Below, piece after piece: positions 32,657 to 48,151 of a stretch of DNA of 64,000 nucleotides. The notes below the pieces were generated by a model that saw nothing but the letters and a program-made list of their open reading frames with translations, searched no databases and was not told the DNA's origin. The stretch is from Palaemon carinicauda. Taxonomy: Eukaryota; Arthropoda; Malacostraca; Decapoda; Palaemonidae. How positions within the stretch are numbered: the stretch's first letter is position 1; the number at the start of each line of letters is the position of its first letter. The stretch lies in NCBI RefSeq assembly GCF_036898095.1, contig NC_090729.1:72835102-72899101 (forward strand). Reading direction: 5' to 3'. The position numbers and the translations under genes are program-made.

Positions 32657-32882
32657 TCGCAGCTTCACTAGTGCCATCAGTAGGTTGTAGTATCTTAAAC
32701 ACTTCCCAAACCTTTCTACCGGCTGTGTGCAGTAATAACGCCTTCTTTTAGCCATCTTTCATGGTACCTAGAGCTTCAATGTAAATCTTTAATTCTTCAC
32801 ACCACTTTTGCCATCGTGTTGCAACAGAATTGGGTTCAGCAACAATGCTAAACTTTTCTGGATGCTTGATGTCCAGGAGCAT
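32657..32882 (-). pseudogene. Ty3/gypsy gag N-terminus
   Basis: Start of gag for the split gypsy element, with the probable ATG at 32,882. The minus-strand protein includes PEKFSIVAEPNSVATRW, WCEELKIYIEAL and LLLHTAGRKVWEVFKIL, a pattern typical of the gag N-terminus in Mag-like elements. One in-frame stop lies near 32,750. It is cut at 32,656 by the piggyBac-type element. Confidence 0.82.
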
Positions 32883-33970
32883 TTTTACTTCTTACCAGAA
32901 TTAGGTTAGGCAAATGAATTCTACAAAATTGTTTCACTGGATTTTAAATTTTACACAAATATTTAATCTTGATGGTTAATGAAAATAGTTAATCTTTAAC
33001 ACTCTAATGATTGAACTCTTATAGAATTTACATAAAGTAAATGATAAACTTACGAGTTCTTAGCTCACACGCAGTAATCAAACAGTTGAGCCAAAATAGA
33101 TACACTTCACGTTTTTGCATAAACCTCACAGGGCCTGTTACAAAAAGTTTATATAATATCAGCACTCACGGAAACACAATAAATTTTAATAACTTTTAAA
33201 GTTTTTCTAACTTTTGAATACAATACAAACGATATATGTTGGGTAAGGATTTGTTCCCTTTGGAGGGACCCACACTCAAGGTACTTGAGAGAGAGGATGT
33301 TGGCTCTTTCACATTACAGGCTGGATCTCTTCTGCTGCAATGCATCCCTAGGGGCGCGTATATATTGACTTAATTATTCTAGATTCTTCTAAGTCAGGGT
33401 TCAAGAAGCTTGGGGGCTGGCTCTAGCGGTGCTAAAGTTGCCAACGATCATGTATCAGATGCCTACCAATGCACAAGCGAGACGACTTTCTCTCAGCGAG
33501 CTCTGCCAACCTTCCTCCTCGAAATAATAATAAAAAAAAAAAGATAAAAATTAACTCAGGGTTTTTCAAGAACCTTCTAAACACGTGGCAAATATAACAC
33601 TTGCATAATCTCTCACAGACATGATGCAATACCATAAAAAAATTACATAAGCCCTTGTTCATACCTCGTATAGTTCGTATAGTAGCCTACTTTTAATTGA
33701 GATTGCATAAGACTACGTAACAAAATATGTGAAATAAAAGGTTAATTCTTGAAAATACCATAAATTTACATATACTGACTTGAAAGGAAAATAAAACGAA
33801 ATTAATGACGAAAGTCTTACATAATTTACATAACAACTTAAACCTACATGAGAGGAACTCATCTTAAGAGCTGGCTATTCACCTCTAAATATACATATGA
33901 AATACCTGTACATAAATACATGAATAAATTATTTACTCTACACTAGACCAGCTTTGTAAGAATATATATA
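32883..33970 (-). other. gypsy leader and possible 5' LTR region
   Basis: About 1.1 kb of AT-rich DNA upstream of gypsy gag. A 5' LTR is expected here, but no second LTR is in the window to compare, and no convincing primer-binding site was identified, so its limits cannot be set. A TATATATTG element occurs near 33,358. Nothing coding was recognised. Confidence 0.35.
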
Positions 33971-37230
<3,260 letters not shown>

Positions 37231-37279
37231 TTCGTGTGCAGCGTTCCTGCTCGGTGTTTATCCTGTGTTATCTCTCGCT

Positions 37280-37315
37280 ATGATGTTTTCCCCAGCCTCA
37301 TCTGCTTCTGGAAAG
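37280..37315 (+). other. DIRS D leader micro-ORF
   Basis: The ATG opens 12 codons (MMFSPASSASGK) ending at GGAAAG, followed by TTAAGTA. The distance to the gag acceptor is 2,264 bp. It shares length, SGK ending and phase with copies A and C. Confidence 0.5.
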
Positions 37316-39579
37316 TTAAGTACTATCTTTGAATTGTATAAATGTAAGCTCTTGCCAGTTTTTGCCTCGAAATAAGTGCGTAACAAGAGCTGTTGCTCAG
37401 CCGGATGGCGTCTTGGACGCGGTTGTTCGTTGCATGTACATTTAGTTAGCCAGAATGACTTTCCCGGCATTAATCGCTTTAATAACTTTTAGCTATTTAG
37501 CAGTTTAGCTAGGAATTCTGATATTATGCCCTTGTTTTCATGGATTTGGCAATTTTATGACCGAGCCCCACGAGTGCTAGGCTTCTTACCCTAGGCACCT
37601 ACACACTTCGTGCATGATATAACCTTCCTGGTAAAGTTTTATTGAAGCTCAGGCAATATTTTATACAATTAAGATATTACTGCTTAAAATTTTCCTCTTC
37701 CAAGATAGTATACGAGAGAGTTTCGGTGACCGATTCTCACTGCGCCTAGGCTACCAGCCTAAGGGCTTTAGTATACTTTCATACATGTCCCCAATTGCCC
37801 TTGTATCGTCTTTTTAGTGGAGACTGACACCTCCTATACCTTTTAAGTCTATACCAATCTCCATGCGAGATTTAGAGCAATTCCTCTTCCCTCTGACTAC
37901 CCTAGGCTAACCCTAGTTAGCTTTGCCTTGAATTGCATTCTGGCAAATCTTTACTGGGGTGTTCCCGCTTCTTTCTCTCAACCACTGAGCCGGTTTTGAG
38001 TTTAGGACGGGACATCAGAGTAACTTGTCTGTGATTGACAGCCCCCTGTCTTGGTGAACTGATTTCCCAAGCCAGGTTAGGTTGCCAATGCAGGAGGCTA
38101 GACCTCCCTAGGCCATACCCTGGAGGCGTTATATGATAGTATCCTCCTCTCCATGGCCTAGCAGACAGTCCTGTGCTGGCAGGTCCTAAGCCGAAGAATT
38201 GAATTCTTCCCTTGCTTAGGGTCTCCGACACTAGATTCTGTTCCTTAGTTGAGACAGCGACCTGTTTGCCGCCTTCTCACCTATCAGACTAACCCAACCT
38301 AGGGAATTGAATTCCCTGGCCACTAAGGTTGTCTTTTCTATGGATCAGAATCTTTTAGGTTAGGTAGTGCCTTCTAGGTACAACCTCACCTGCAGGACCC
38401 TTGCCCCTCCCATGCTGTCATTTGGTGTTGGCCTAGCCTTCACACACCCTGGCCATCATTCTACATTCGACCCTATGGGTAGTTTGTGGGATTGGCTTGG
38501 GGTTCCCTGTATGCCGCCGGCCGAGCCGGCTGCCGGCAGAGATCCTCCCCTATCATTAGAGTGTTCTTCAGTCCTCCCTTGGACTGCCTTCCATGGCCCT
38601 ACTATCAATATGGATGGACTATGGTTGGATGGAAGCCCGAATATAATTCCCCCTTCCATATGAACCCTCATTCCGGATGAAGGTCTGCAAAGCTGTGCCT
38701 TTGCTTTCCCCCCATCCATGCTTTCTCTTTATCTTTCTATTAACCCTGTCCCGGCTGCCTGCATCTTACAGCTGCCGGTGGCCAACTCGGACGATTGTCC
38801 GCCATCAGATTGCTCTGCTGCCGCTTGCCATGGGGTACCGTTGATCGGCGACCCAACGGCAACCGGCACACACTCTGGCCGAGTGCCGGCAACTATGTTG
38901 ACTGCCGGCAACTATGTTGACTGCCGGCAACTATGCTGACTGCCGGCAGCCGGTCATCCAAGTCTGTAGACATTCTTCCCGTCGGCTGCTGGCAGGTCCA
39001 CCTTAATAGAGGGGCCCCTTGGCGGCCGGCAGTGGAGCAACTGCCGGCGACCTACCGTCCTTTATCTATGAAGGCAGTATATACCTTCAATAGCCCAGGG
39101 CAATCGCCGGCAGGCACTACAGTACTTACTACGGTGGTCGTAGTCACTGTGTATTGATTATTCCGCATGACACATATCGCTGTAGGGTCTGTGCTGTAGC
39201 CCATGCAAAAAATTTTCCAACCTACAAGGTGCTTCATGGGCAGCCTATTGTGAGACCACCACTCCTAGAGAGCGATTCTCTCTGTTAAGTTAATGGTCGA
39301 TAACCATTTATTTAAAATCCCCAATATTGAACCTTAGAAGAAGGTGTTAAAATTACACTTCATATCCAAGGATATTATCTTCCCATATAATTCGTCAAGA
39401 ATTTAGTGTTCAATATTGAAGGAAGTCATAGCAATGGGCTGGACAGGAAGCACATGTGGGTGTCTTCCCTTTTTTCCCTAGCTTACACTATCCTAAGCTA
39501 ATTAAATGACTTTTATAACACTGTATGATAAAATTCTAAGATTTTCACCAAATACTTATATGCTTTTCTTTCTTTACAG
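37316..39579 (+). other. DIRS D leader / putative intron
   Basis: 2.26 kb without recognised coding potential. It has the same architecture as the copy C leader, with a GCCGGC-rich second half (38,510-39,120) and a pyrimidine tract ending TTTACAG at 39,573-39,579. Confidence 0.6.
38884..38940. repeat. 19-bp minisatellite, three units
   Basis: TGCCGGCAACTATGTTGAC occurs three times in tandem, with one G/C-position change in the last unit, within the DIRS D leader. Confidence 0.92.
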
Positions 39580-41276
39580 GAGGAGCATCCCGAGTGCGGG
39601 AACCACTTCTGCAAGGTCCGCAGTAAGAACTTCTGCGGCCATGACATGTGCAGAACCCATGCGCGCTGCGCAATTATGCAGGGGTCTCTAAAATACTGGG
39701 ACCCACAGGTATGTACCGTTTGTGACAAACTGGTCAAAGAGGCTTTTGATGATCAGAAGTCCACAGAGTCAAGGGATGCAGCAAGAGAGACGCTGCGAAA
39801 ATGGGTCAGAGGTTTCCAGAAGAACACCACTGGCCCATACCTTCCTAATGAGAAGATGAGGGCTTGTCTGTTCCCTAGGGCATCTTCGGATGCAGTTGTT
39901 CCCCAAGCTCAACCTGAGATTCCCCTTGTCCAGATTCCGATAGAATCTGATGTATCCGATGCTTTGAAGGACATCCAACTAGAAGACAACATGTCAGTTG
40001 TCTCCGAGGAGACGGAGCGAAGTCTCCTAGTAGCGGAGCAGGAGCAGGAGACTGTCTTACCTCCTGAAGGCGACATTGAGAAAGCCGAAACTATTTCGAT
40101 TTCATCGGCTACGGTGGCCGAACCTGTCCCAACAACTTCTTCTGCCCCCCAGCTAGACACGATCAGTCATATGCTGCATTCGCTTTTGTCCATGTTCCAG
40201 GACATGAAAAAGCAGTCGTCCGAGAAGGAGGCTTCTCTACGGACCGAAATGCACCAGCTCGTGTCTTCATGTTTAGCCCCCAAGAAGCTAAACGTCAAGG
40301 AACTTCCCGCCTTTTCTGACATCAATCCTTGGAGGTATGCTGAGCACATGCCTATGTCAGGGGGAAGATTTTCCTCTCTGAAAAACTGGGCACTGTCCCA
40401 GTAGATGACGTAGAGTTCTGGCCCAGTAAAGGAGCCTACCCGGATTGTTACGTCCGCTTGAGGACGGAACCCCCTTCCAAAGAAGAAACCGAGCCGAAAG
40501 AGGTCATCATTCTAGACCTCCCCAAGGCACAGGCCTTGTTTACCAAAACCTTGAAGGAGAGGGCCTTCACTAGCTCCAAGGTGCCGGCTCTCAGCAAGAA
40601 GCACCCGTCCTTCATTGCTGCTTCTTCCCGTGCCTTCCCCTTTATGGAGAAAGGGTTCCAGTCAGCCTTAAAGGCAGTCGAGGCAGGGAAACCTTGCCCT
40701 ACACTCGAAGAGTGTAGACCCTTTTCCCTCCCCCTACCATCCGATGATGCAGACTGGAAGGACGTTTACAACACCTTCTCAGTCGGGAAGCTGGAGGCTG
40801 ACATTGCCGGACGTCAGTTCGGAGAAGACCTCCCAAAGTTGTCAGACTTTAACCTGCGCAGGGAGCAGGAAATGAAAGAGCGACTTGCCGCCTCTATGTC
40901 TCTACAGACCGGACTAGAGACGATGGCAAGTGTTCAAGATACCCAAGATATGTACATGGTTTTTGCCAAAGCTCATTTGGCAACGGTCACCAAGGACCTG
41001 TACAACTTCATTAAAGCCAGTCGGGCTTGCAGAGAGTTCGTGTTCACCTCGGCTGCAGTGAGGCACGAACCGAGGAAGCTGATAGCCTCCAACATCTGGG
41101 GAAAAGACCTCTTCCCGAGTGAAGTGGTCAAAGAGGTCGTAGACAAAGCCACAATGGAGAACAGGAATCTCCTCTCCAAATGGGGCTTGTCCTCCAAGAG
41201 AAAGTCTTCCGCTGAAGAGAGTCCCCAGCCGAAAAGGAAGACAAAACGACCCAGAGTGCCCTCTCGCCCTCCATGA
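39580..41276 (+). pseudogene. DIRS D gag-like protein (ORF1), one frameshift
   Basis: Begins GAGGAG directly after the acceptor AG. The N-terminal Cys/His domain is complete: EC-x4-C, CGH-x2-CRTHA-x2-C, WDPQ-x1-C-x2-C. Conserved blocks follow as in copy C (ETLRKWVRGFQKN, NPWRYAEHMPM, YPDCYVRLRTEP, LSKKHPSF, RACREFVF, LIASNIWGKDLFP). A one-base deletion near 40,362 separates the two halves. The frame ends at TGA (41,274-41,276) followed by CAA, at the same place as the TAG-CAA of copy C, and then remains open for 80 more codons (FQLVTQQVTTQSPVFTPAF and an RG-rich stretch). Confidence 0.82.
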
Positions 41277-41388
41277 CAACAACAGCTTCCCGTGGCCACG
41301 GTGCCCCAGACGGTGGCACAACCACCCACCACTTTTCAGCTGGTGACCCAACAAGTGACGACTCAGTCGCCCGTCTTCACCCCAGCCT

Positions 41389-42512
41389 TTGAAAGGCAAT
41401 CGACGACCTTTCGGCCGAAGTCTCGAGATTCCTTTCGAGGTTCCTCTAGACACCCCTCCAGAGGTAGGGGCAACAGAGGTGGATGTGGCCAAGGAGGCAA
41501 GTCCTTCACCCAGCACTCCAAGTGAAATGCTACCGGTAGGAGGGAGATTCTCCTCTTCCGGGATCGCTGGACCTTCGATCCCTGGGCCCACAGGCTAATC
41601 AAGAACGGACTGGGGTGGAGTTGGAATGCAACTCCACCGAACTTCCCTCAATTCTTCCAACACTCAACCCCCATATTGGAAGAATATGTCCAGGAACTCT
41701 TAGACAAAAGTTGTAAGGAGGGCAAAGTCCATCAAATTCCAAGGAAGGCTATTCTGTGCTCTGAAGAAAGAATCGGAAAAGCTCAGAGTCATTCTGGACT
41801 TATCCCCACTCAACAAGTTCATAGTGAACAACAAGTTCAGAATGCTGACGCTCCAACACATAAAGACCATACTGCCCAAACAGGCATACACTGTCTCCAT
41901 AGACATGGCGGATGCATACTGGCATGTTCCGATCAATCGCCAAGTTTCCCCCTACCTAGGATTCAAGCTGCAAAAAAGACAGTACGTCTTCAGAGCCATG
42001 CCCTTCGGACTAAACATAGCCCCAAGAATATTCACAAACCTTGCGAATGCAGTCATTCGTCAACTACGCCTAAAGGGAGTTCAGGTGATGGCCTACCAGG
42101 ACGACTGGCTGGTGTGAGCAGCATCCAAAGAAGAGTGCACGCAAGCCTCCAAGGAAGTGATCCAGCTCCTAGAACACCTAGGATTCAAGATCAACTTGGA
42201 AAAGTCTCGACTATCTCCAGCTCAGAAGTTCCAGTGGCTGGGTGTCTACTGGTACTTACAGTCACACTGCCTCTCCATTCCATCAAAGAAGAGGAGAGAG
42301 ATAGCGGGATCTGTCAAGAGACTCCTTCAATCTGCCAGGATATCAAGAAGGCAACAGGAGAGAGTGTTGGGGTCCCTCCAGTTCGCCTCAGTGACTGACC
42401 CAGTATAGAAAGCTCAATTAAAAGATGCATCAGGAGTTTGGAGAAAATACGCATCAAACGCTCGAAGAGATCTGAAAAGATCGATACCAACTCGTCTGCG
42501 ATCCCTCCTCAA
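41389..42512 (+). pseudogene. DIRS D reverse transcriptase (5' part of ORF2)
   Basis: ORF2 opens with ATGAAAGGC at 41,389, overlapping the gag-frame extension. Frameshifts occur near 41,547 and 41,705. RT is then open from about 41,710 to the TGA at 42,115: LTLQHIKTILPK, SIDMADAYWHVPI, FRAMPFGLNIAPRIF, catalytic MAYQDDWLV (Gln where other copies have Leu; both Asp kept). It continues as LLEHLGFKINLEKSRLSPAQKF to the LINE insertion at 42,513. Confidence 0.87.
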
Positions 42513-42524
42513 GCCATGGTCGGA
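42513..42524. repeat. 12-bp target-site duplication, left copy
   Basis: GCCATGGTCGGA occurs here and again at 48,967-48,978, flanking the non-LTR element. The uninterrupted DIRS C has the related CCGTGGTCAGAAG at the same place. Confidence 0.93.
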
Positions 42525-42654
42525 TTGATTGATTGATTGAAAGTTTTCTGGCATCCTGACATCTAAGGTCATTGACGCCGATATCATTTACTGTATATGA
42601 AAATTAAAAGAGAATTCGATTAAAACCATAAAAATTAAGAAGTCATCAAAATAG

Positions 42655-45600
42655 TTATAGAGTTTTCAGAAGACCTGCTTCTGAAATAAATCTAAAAATT
42701 CCGCTCGCATAGTAAGACACATCATGTCCAAGAATCTTGGCAAGGACAAACCTGCCATCCTCACCTCGAGCCTCAAACAGATATCTATTTCTTAAGTTAG
42801 TAAAATTAGGGCATTCGGTCAACAAATGCCTCACTGTTAAAGGTACTAAGCAGTCCTCGCAGTACGGTTGGTGTTGGCCCTTCAGCAGAAACTCGTGTGT
42901 CAACCGTGTGTGACCAATACGGAGACGACAAAGAGTCGTCTCCCATTTTCGGGGAATCATGTTATACCTCCAAGGTGATATGATATTTGTTACTTCCCTC
43001 ATTTTATTGCCGTCTTGACTGTCCCAGTGCTGTTGCCATTTATCACAAACCAATTTCTTGATGTAAGGTAGGAGATCGTTACATGGAATGGGATACCTCC
43101 TTGGTAGCAACTCGGATGCCGCATTCTTCGCCAGTAAATCTGCCTTCTCATTCCCAGACACACCTACATGTGCTGGAACCCAACAAAATGAACAGTTATA
43201 CCTTTCCGTCCAATAATAAAAAGCCATTCTAAAATCTTTAAAACTAGAGGGTTACTAGAATTAAAAACTTCTAAAGCTTGAAGAACACTCCTTGCATCAC
43301 TAAAAATTGTAAAATTACCCTCCTTTTCCAAAGCTATTTTCTCAATAGCGGTTAATATGCCATACAGTTCGGCAGTAAATATGGAAGCTGTTAGAGGAAG
43401 TGCACCTCTACAATTAAAATCATTACTATGTACTCCAAATCCAACGCCAGCATCAGATTTGGAGCCATCAGTATATATAAAATTCGATCCCCTATGTTCT
43501 TCGACATGTTCCATAAAAAGAGACCTGGATTCTAAGTCAGTCATATTCTTCTTAACTCCAATAAAATATTTACAAAAAGATATGTCAGGTAATTTCCATG
43601 GAGGCGTTGATGATAACTTGAATGGAAGTACCTTATTTCTAATTATATCCAGACTATTTAAAAATCGTTTCACCCGAAAGCCATAAGGTTGAGGAAATTT
43701 AGGGTGCAACTCAAAATATGATGCGTGTCTTACAAGGCTTGCAGTCTGAAAGGCTAGAGAGCTAGGGAGTCTTTGCATTCTAAACCAATACCGAAGAATG
43801 GAAGACATCCGGTAAAGGTCTAGAGGTAACTCTCCAGCATCAACAAGGAGACTTGGGATAGGCGAGGTTTTAAAAGCTCCAGTAGATAATCTAATACCTG
43901 CATGATGTATAGAGTCTAATATTTTTAACCGGCTTGGGGTGGCTGAAGAATATACCTCACAACCATAACTAATTTTGGAAAAAATCAAGGCCTTGTATAA
44001 TTTTAAAATAGTATTGCGGTCTGCCCCCCATGATGTATGGGACAATACTTTTAAGATATTCAGAGCTTCAACACATTTAGCTTTTAGCGCTTTTAGGTGA
44101 GAAACCCATGTAAGTCTACAGTCAAATATCAAACCTAAAAATTTGGTTTCCGATACACATGGTATCCGTTGACCTTTACTGTATATATCCGGGTCTGGAT
44201 GTACTCCCCGGATCCGACAAAAATGGACAATGGTAGTTTTACTTGTCGAGAACTTAAATCCATTCATGTCAGCCCACTGGATAATTTTATCAATAGAGAG
44301 TTGGATTTTTCTCTCAACCATTGCCATTCTAGTGCCAGCAAATGATATTGAGAGATCATCCACAAATAGTGTAGAGAGAACATCCTGGGGAATGGCTGAG
44401 GATATCCCATTAATTGCTAGTGCAAAAAGGGTTACACTCAGCACACTACCCTGAGGAATTCCTTCTTCCTGGCACTTACTCTCTGATAGAGTTTCCCCCA
44501 CTCTCACTTGAAAAACTCTATGTGAAAGAAATGCCTGAATAAATAGTGGCAGCTCTCCTCTCAATCCCAATTCATGAATGGTTTTAAGAATACCATATCT
44601 CCATGTGGTATCATATGCCTTTTCAAGGTCAAAAAATACTGTAACATGGTGCTGTTTGGAAGCAAAGGCTTCACAAATAGATGACTCAAGTCGTATCAAC
44701 ACATCAGTCGTTGAGTGCATTTTTCGGAATCCACATTGAATCGGTGATAAAATACCTTTCTTTTCAAGGTACCATATCAGCCTTGCATTGACCATCTTCT
44801 CCATGATTTTACATAAACAAGATGTCAATGCAATAGGACGATAGTTTGCTGCTAAAAACTTGTCTTTACCGGGTTTTAAAAAGGCTAAAATAATGGCTAG
44901 TTCCCAAACACTTGGGTAGCTATGATCATGCCATATTCTATTAATAATACTTAAAATAAATAGCTTTGTATTAAAATGTACATGTTTAATCATTGCATAT
45001 GGAATTCCATCGGGTCCAGGGGCTGTATCGTTGCAATGAGCAAGTGCGGAATCAAATTCTCTTTCAGTGAAAGGAGAATTATACGACTCTTCCCTTCTTG
45101 TTGCAAAATTTAAAATTTTCTTTTCTTCAGTGCTCCTATACTGGTGACCAGGGGCTCCTTCACACTTGCTGGATACATTTGAAAAATGATTAGCCAGGGC
45201 ATTGCTAACTTCATTTGCTTCAGTTACATACTGGCCATTCACCTTCAACACTGGTGGTGGGTTGGGGGTGAATTTGCCAGCTATCTTTTTTACTTTCCTC
45301 CAAACAGAAGATGGTGGTGTTCTACTGTTAATGGAGGAAACAAAAGACATCCATGACTGGCGCCTTGCTTCTTTCATGGCACGACGGAACTGTGCTCTAC
45401 ATTTCTTGTACATAATTAAATTCTCATCCGTTCGGAGTCTACGCAATCGTGTTAGAGATCTTCTTGTGGCTCTGTGGAGAGCAGTTAGTTCTGAAGACCA
45501 CCACGGGACTGGTCGTCGTTTGAATAATCCTGTTGTTTTGGGAATTGAATTGACTCCTGCTGTATGAAGAGTTCCATTCAGCAGGTCTATGGCATCATCA

Positions 45601-46343
45601 ATACTTTCAAACTGTTCTGCTCTCCCTTCAATTTCACTTAGCTCAGAAAATTTAACCCAGTCTGCCTTGTCTAGATTCCAACGTGGCGATCTTTGCAAAG
45701 GTGGACCCTTGTTGGTGTTTATAATGATTGGTGCATGATCACTAGTATGCCAATCATCTAATGTCCTCCAATCAAAATCAAGAAGGCAGTTAGAGCTTGC
45801 AATTGAAAGGTCAATGCATGACAAAGTACCTGTCTGAACATGGAAGTGCGTGGGCTCTCCTGTATTAAGGAGCCCCACATCCTCATTCTCCACAATTGAT
45901 GAGATAATATTGCCCCTTGTGTTGGCCAAAACATCACCCCATAAAGGATGTCTACCATTCATATCTCCCAGTAAGAGAAAAGGTTGAGGGAGTTGTTGAA
46001 TAACTTCTACTAAATCATCATATAAAATATCATCATTTGGAGGTAAGTACAGAGAGCATATTGTATATTTTCTCCCTATTTCAATTTGTACAACAACTGC
46101 CTGCAGGGTTGTACGTATAGACATGGGTATTTGGGGAACATCTCGACGAATGTACATGAGACTTCCGCCATGGCTCCCTGCTTGTTGATTATATGGTGTT
46201 CTATAGCTAACATACTCTCGAGGACTAGGAGTGTTAGAATCAAGCATACTTTCCTGTAGACATACTATTATGGGGGAATGCTCATGAATTAGGAGCTTAA
46301 GTTCTTCATATTTCGCCCTCAAACCCTGACAGTTCCATTGCAA
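42655..46343 (-). pseudogene. LINE ORF2: endonuclease, reverse transcriptase, RNase H
   Basis: Starts 14 bp after ORF1 (ATG at 46,343). The APE-type endonuclease occupies residues 1-220: MQWNCQGLR, CLQES, LLGDMNGRHPLWG, SDHAPI. RT lies at about 440-720: AANYRPIALTSCL, FFDLEKAYDTTW, GIPQGSVLS, catalytic FVDDLSISF. RNase H starts near 955 with YTDGSKSDAG, FTAELYGI and FSDARSVLQAL. A one-base loss in a T-run near 43,195 moves the last RNase H motif (WVPAHVGVSGNEKAD) and the C-terminal Cys/His tail (CEDC-x-HLLTEC) to the frame 43,227-42,655. It performs target-primed reverse transcription. Confidence 0.9.
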
Positions 46344-46357
46344 AATGGAGGAGAAAA

Positions 46358-48151
46358 CTATGGATTATTTCTGGAAGACGTCTTGGGTGAGGTCTTCCCA
46401 TTAGCAGTTTTTAATCTAACATTATTACTTGTAGGTTTCTTCAGAGATGGTCTTGTTATGTTGGGTTTTACGTTGGAGTTTTTCTTTGTATCTTTTTTAT
46501 ATATTTGTTGAGGGGGATGGTGGACCTCAACTTGAATTTCTGATTTGTTTAAATTGTCTTCTGGTTGATCGCCAACATCAACAGACAAAACATCATATTT
46601 ATTTGATGTCATAATTCTAGTATTTCTTATGGAAGGGGGTGAGAGAGATGGAGGTCTCTCTCTTTTACGATTAATAGGTTGCAAGTTACCAGGTTTTTGT
46701 ACCTTCCCCACTACAGGTACACCTGTAGTGGGCAAGGATATGGCCTGGGAGAGGTTAGTACTATCCTTTGTAATGGGGGACAAAGGTTTGATAGTGGTGG
46801 GCAATGTCTTTTTGTTGATACTCAATGATAAATCTTTAGGAGGAGATGTTCTTGTCTTATGCAGCACTTTATCAATAGATTGTGAATTCCTTTTTCGAGA
46901 ACTACCTACAGTAGTAGGTGGGTGAGATGATTCCCGAGGAACTTTTTCTCCTGTTTTTAATGTTTTTGCATAAGTATTAGATTTATTTAATAATCTCTTG
47001 GCATGCCCCACGCTTACATGTTCAATAATTGATTTATTGAGGGCAGCCTCTTCTAACTTATAAAACTGGCAGCTCCTATCATTAGATTTATGATTAGAGT
47101 TACAGTTTAAGCACCTTGCCTCAAGTGTACAATCCCCATGATAAATTTTGGAGCAAGTATTACAAATTTTTTCATTATTGCAAACTTTGGAAGGATGTCC
47201 AAATTTAAAGCAATTATAACATTGCAGTGGCTTCTGCTTAAAAGGTTGAACTCTGATCCTTTCGTTTTCTATGTCTATGTGGAAAGGTACATCAGCATCC
47301 TGGAAAGTAAGAACAATCATTGATGTTCCAGGTACTTTATGTACTTTCCACACTGATAGGGGACACATGGCCAATATCTCCTCTTCAGTAAATTCATACA
47401 GATCCCTATTAAAAACCACTCCCCTTCCATAGCTAAAGTTTAGATGGGGTTTGATGTCCAATTTTATATCATCATTTACTGTCTTCAAATTAGACAGTAT
47501 AACAGACTGTGTGTATGACTTGGCCTTTATCAAGAAACTTTTCTTCCCAAATCGAGATATATCTCCAGGTGCGATCGTACCTACCTTCCTCTGAAGAAAT
47601 TTGCATATCTTGAAATAATTTTCCGTACCTCCTACAGATTGAGCAAGAAGCCACATTGGTGGTTTTGGCTTTCTTTGGGATGGTATATCTGCCTCTATAT
47701 CTTTATCAGCCCAGTCTGCTGGTCTGTAGACATCCAGATCTTTAGGTGCCCCATCACACAGAGCACCCTTAACATTCATATTACCTACTTTAATATCAAC
47801 AATGTTACAGCTTGCATTAAATGCTTCCTCGTGACAATTAAATGATAACCAAGATTCCCAATTATCATCTTGAAGTTTCATTCTAATTTCTTTTATTGAT
47901 CCGTAACACTCAAATATTTTATGTAGCACATCATAATTAGCTTCTAAAGGGATTTGGGTAACGTGCAGGACTTTCAGTTTTCCTGTGTTGCCCAAATTAC
48001 CCTTTTTCCGAGTGTTTAAAGAATAGTCCTTTTTAGTTCCTACGTCGTCAACGGAGTTTTCTTTAAATGAATTGCCAGAGGTCGTCAACAGTGCCGGGGG
48101 CAAGTCAGCATATCCAGGGGAGGTGGGGTCATTTTCACAAGATTCCATCAT
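46358..48151 (-). CDS. LINE ORF1 (gag-like, RRM and zinc knuckles)
   Basis: A 597-residue RNA-binding protein of the non-LTR element, intact. An RRM-like fold is suggested at residues 58-140 (LKVLHVTQIP, IFECYGSIKEIRM). Three zinc knuckles lie near 310-365: CYNCFKFGHPSKVC, CNTCSKIYHGDC (shortened) and CLNCNSNHKSNDRSC. The C-terminal 200 residues are basic and Ser/Pro/Lys-rich. It is the nucleocapsid partner of ORF2, which begins 14 bp downstream and may be translated by reinitiation. Confidence 0.9.
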   Translation of the reverse strand: MMESCENDPTSPGYADLPPALLTTSGNSFKENSVDDVGTKKDYSLNTRKKGNLGNTGKLKVLHVTQIPLEANYDVLHKIFECYGSIKEIRMKLQDDNWESWLSFNCHEEAFNASCNIVDIKVGNMNVKGALCDGAPKDLDVYRPADWADKDIEADIPSQRKPKPPMWLLAQSVGGTENYFKICKFLQRKVGTIAPGDISRFGKKSFLIKAKSYTQSVILSNLKTVNDDIKLDIKPHLNFSYGRGVVFNRDLYEFTEEEILAMCPLSVWKVHKVPGTSMIVLTFQDADVPFHIDIENERIRVQPFKQKPLQCYNCFKFGHPSKVCNNEKICNTCSKIYHGDCTLEARCLNCNSNHKSNDRSCQFYKLEEAALNKSIIEHVSVGHAKRLLNKSNTYAKTLKTGEKVPRESSHPPTTVGSSRKRNSQSIDKVLHKTRTSPPKDLSLSINKKTLPTTIKPLSPITKDSTNLSQAISLPTTGVPVVGKVQKPGNLQPINRKRERPPSLSPPSIRNTRIMTSNKYDVLSVDVGDQPEDNLNKSEIQVEVHHPPQQIYKKDTKKNSNVKPNITRPSLKKPTSNNVRLKTANGKTSPKTSSRNNP

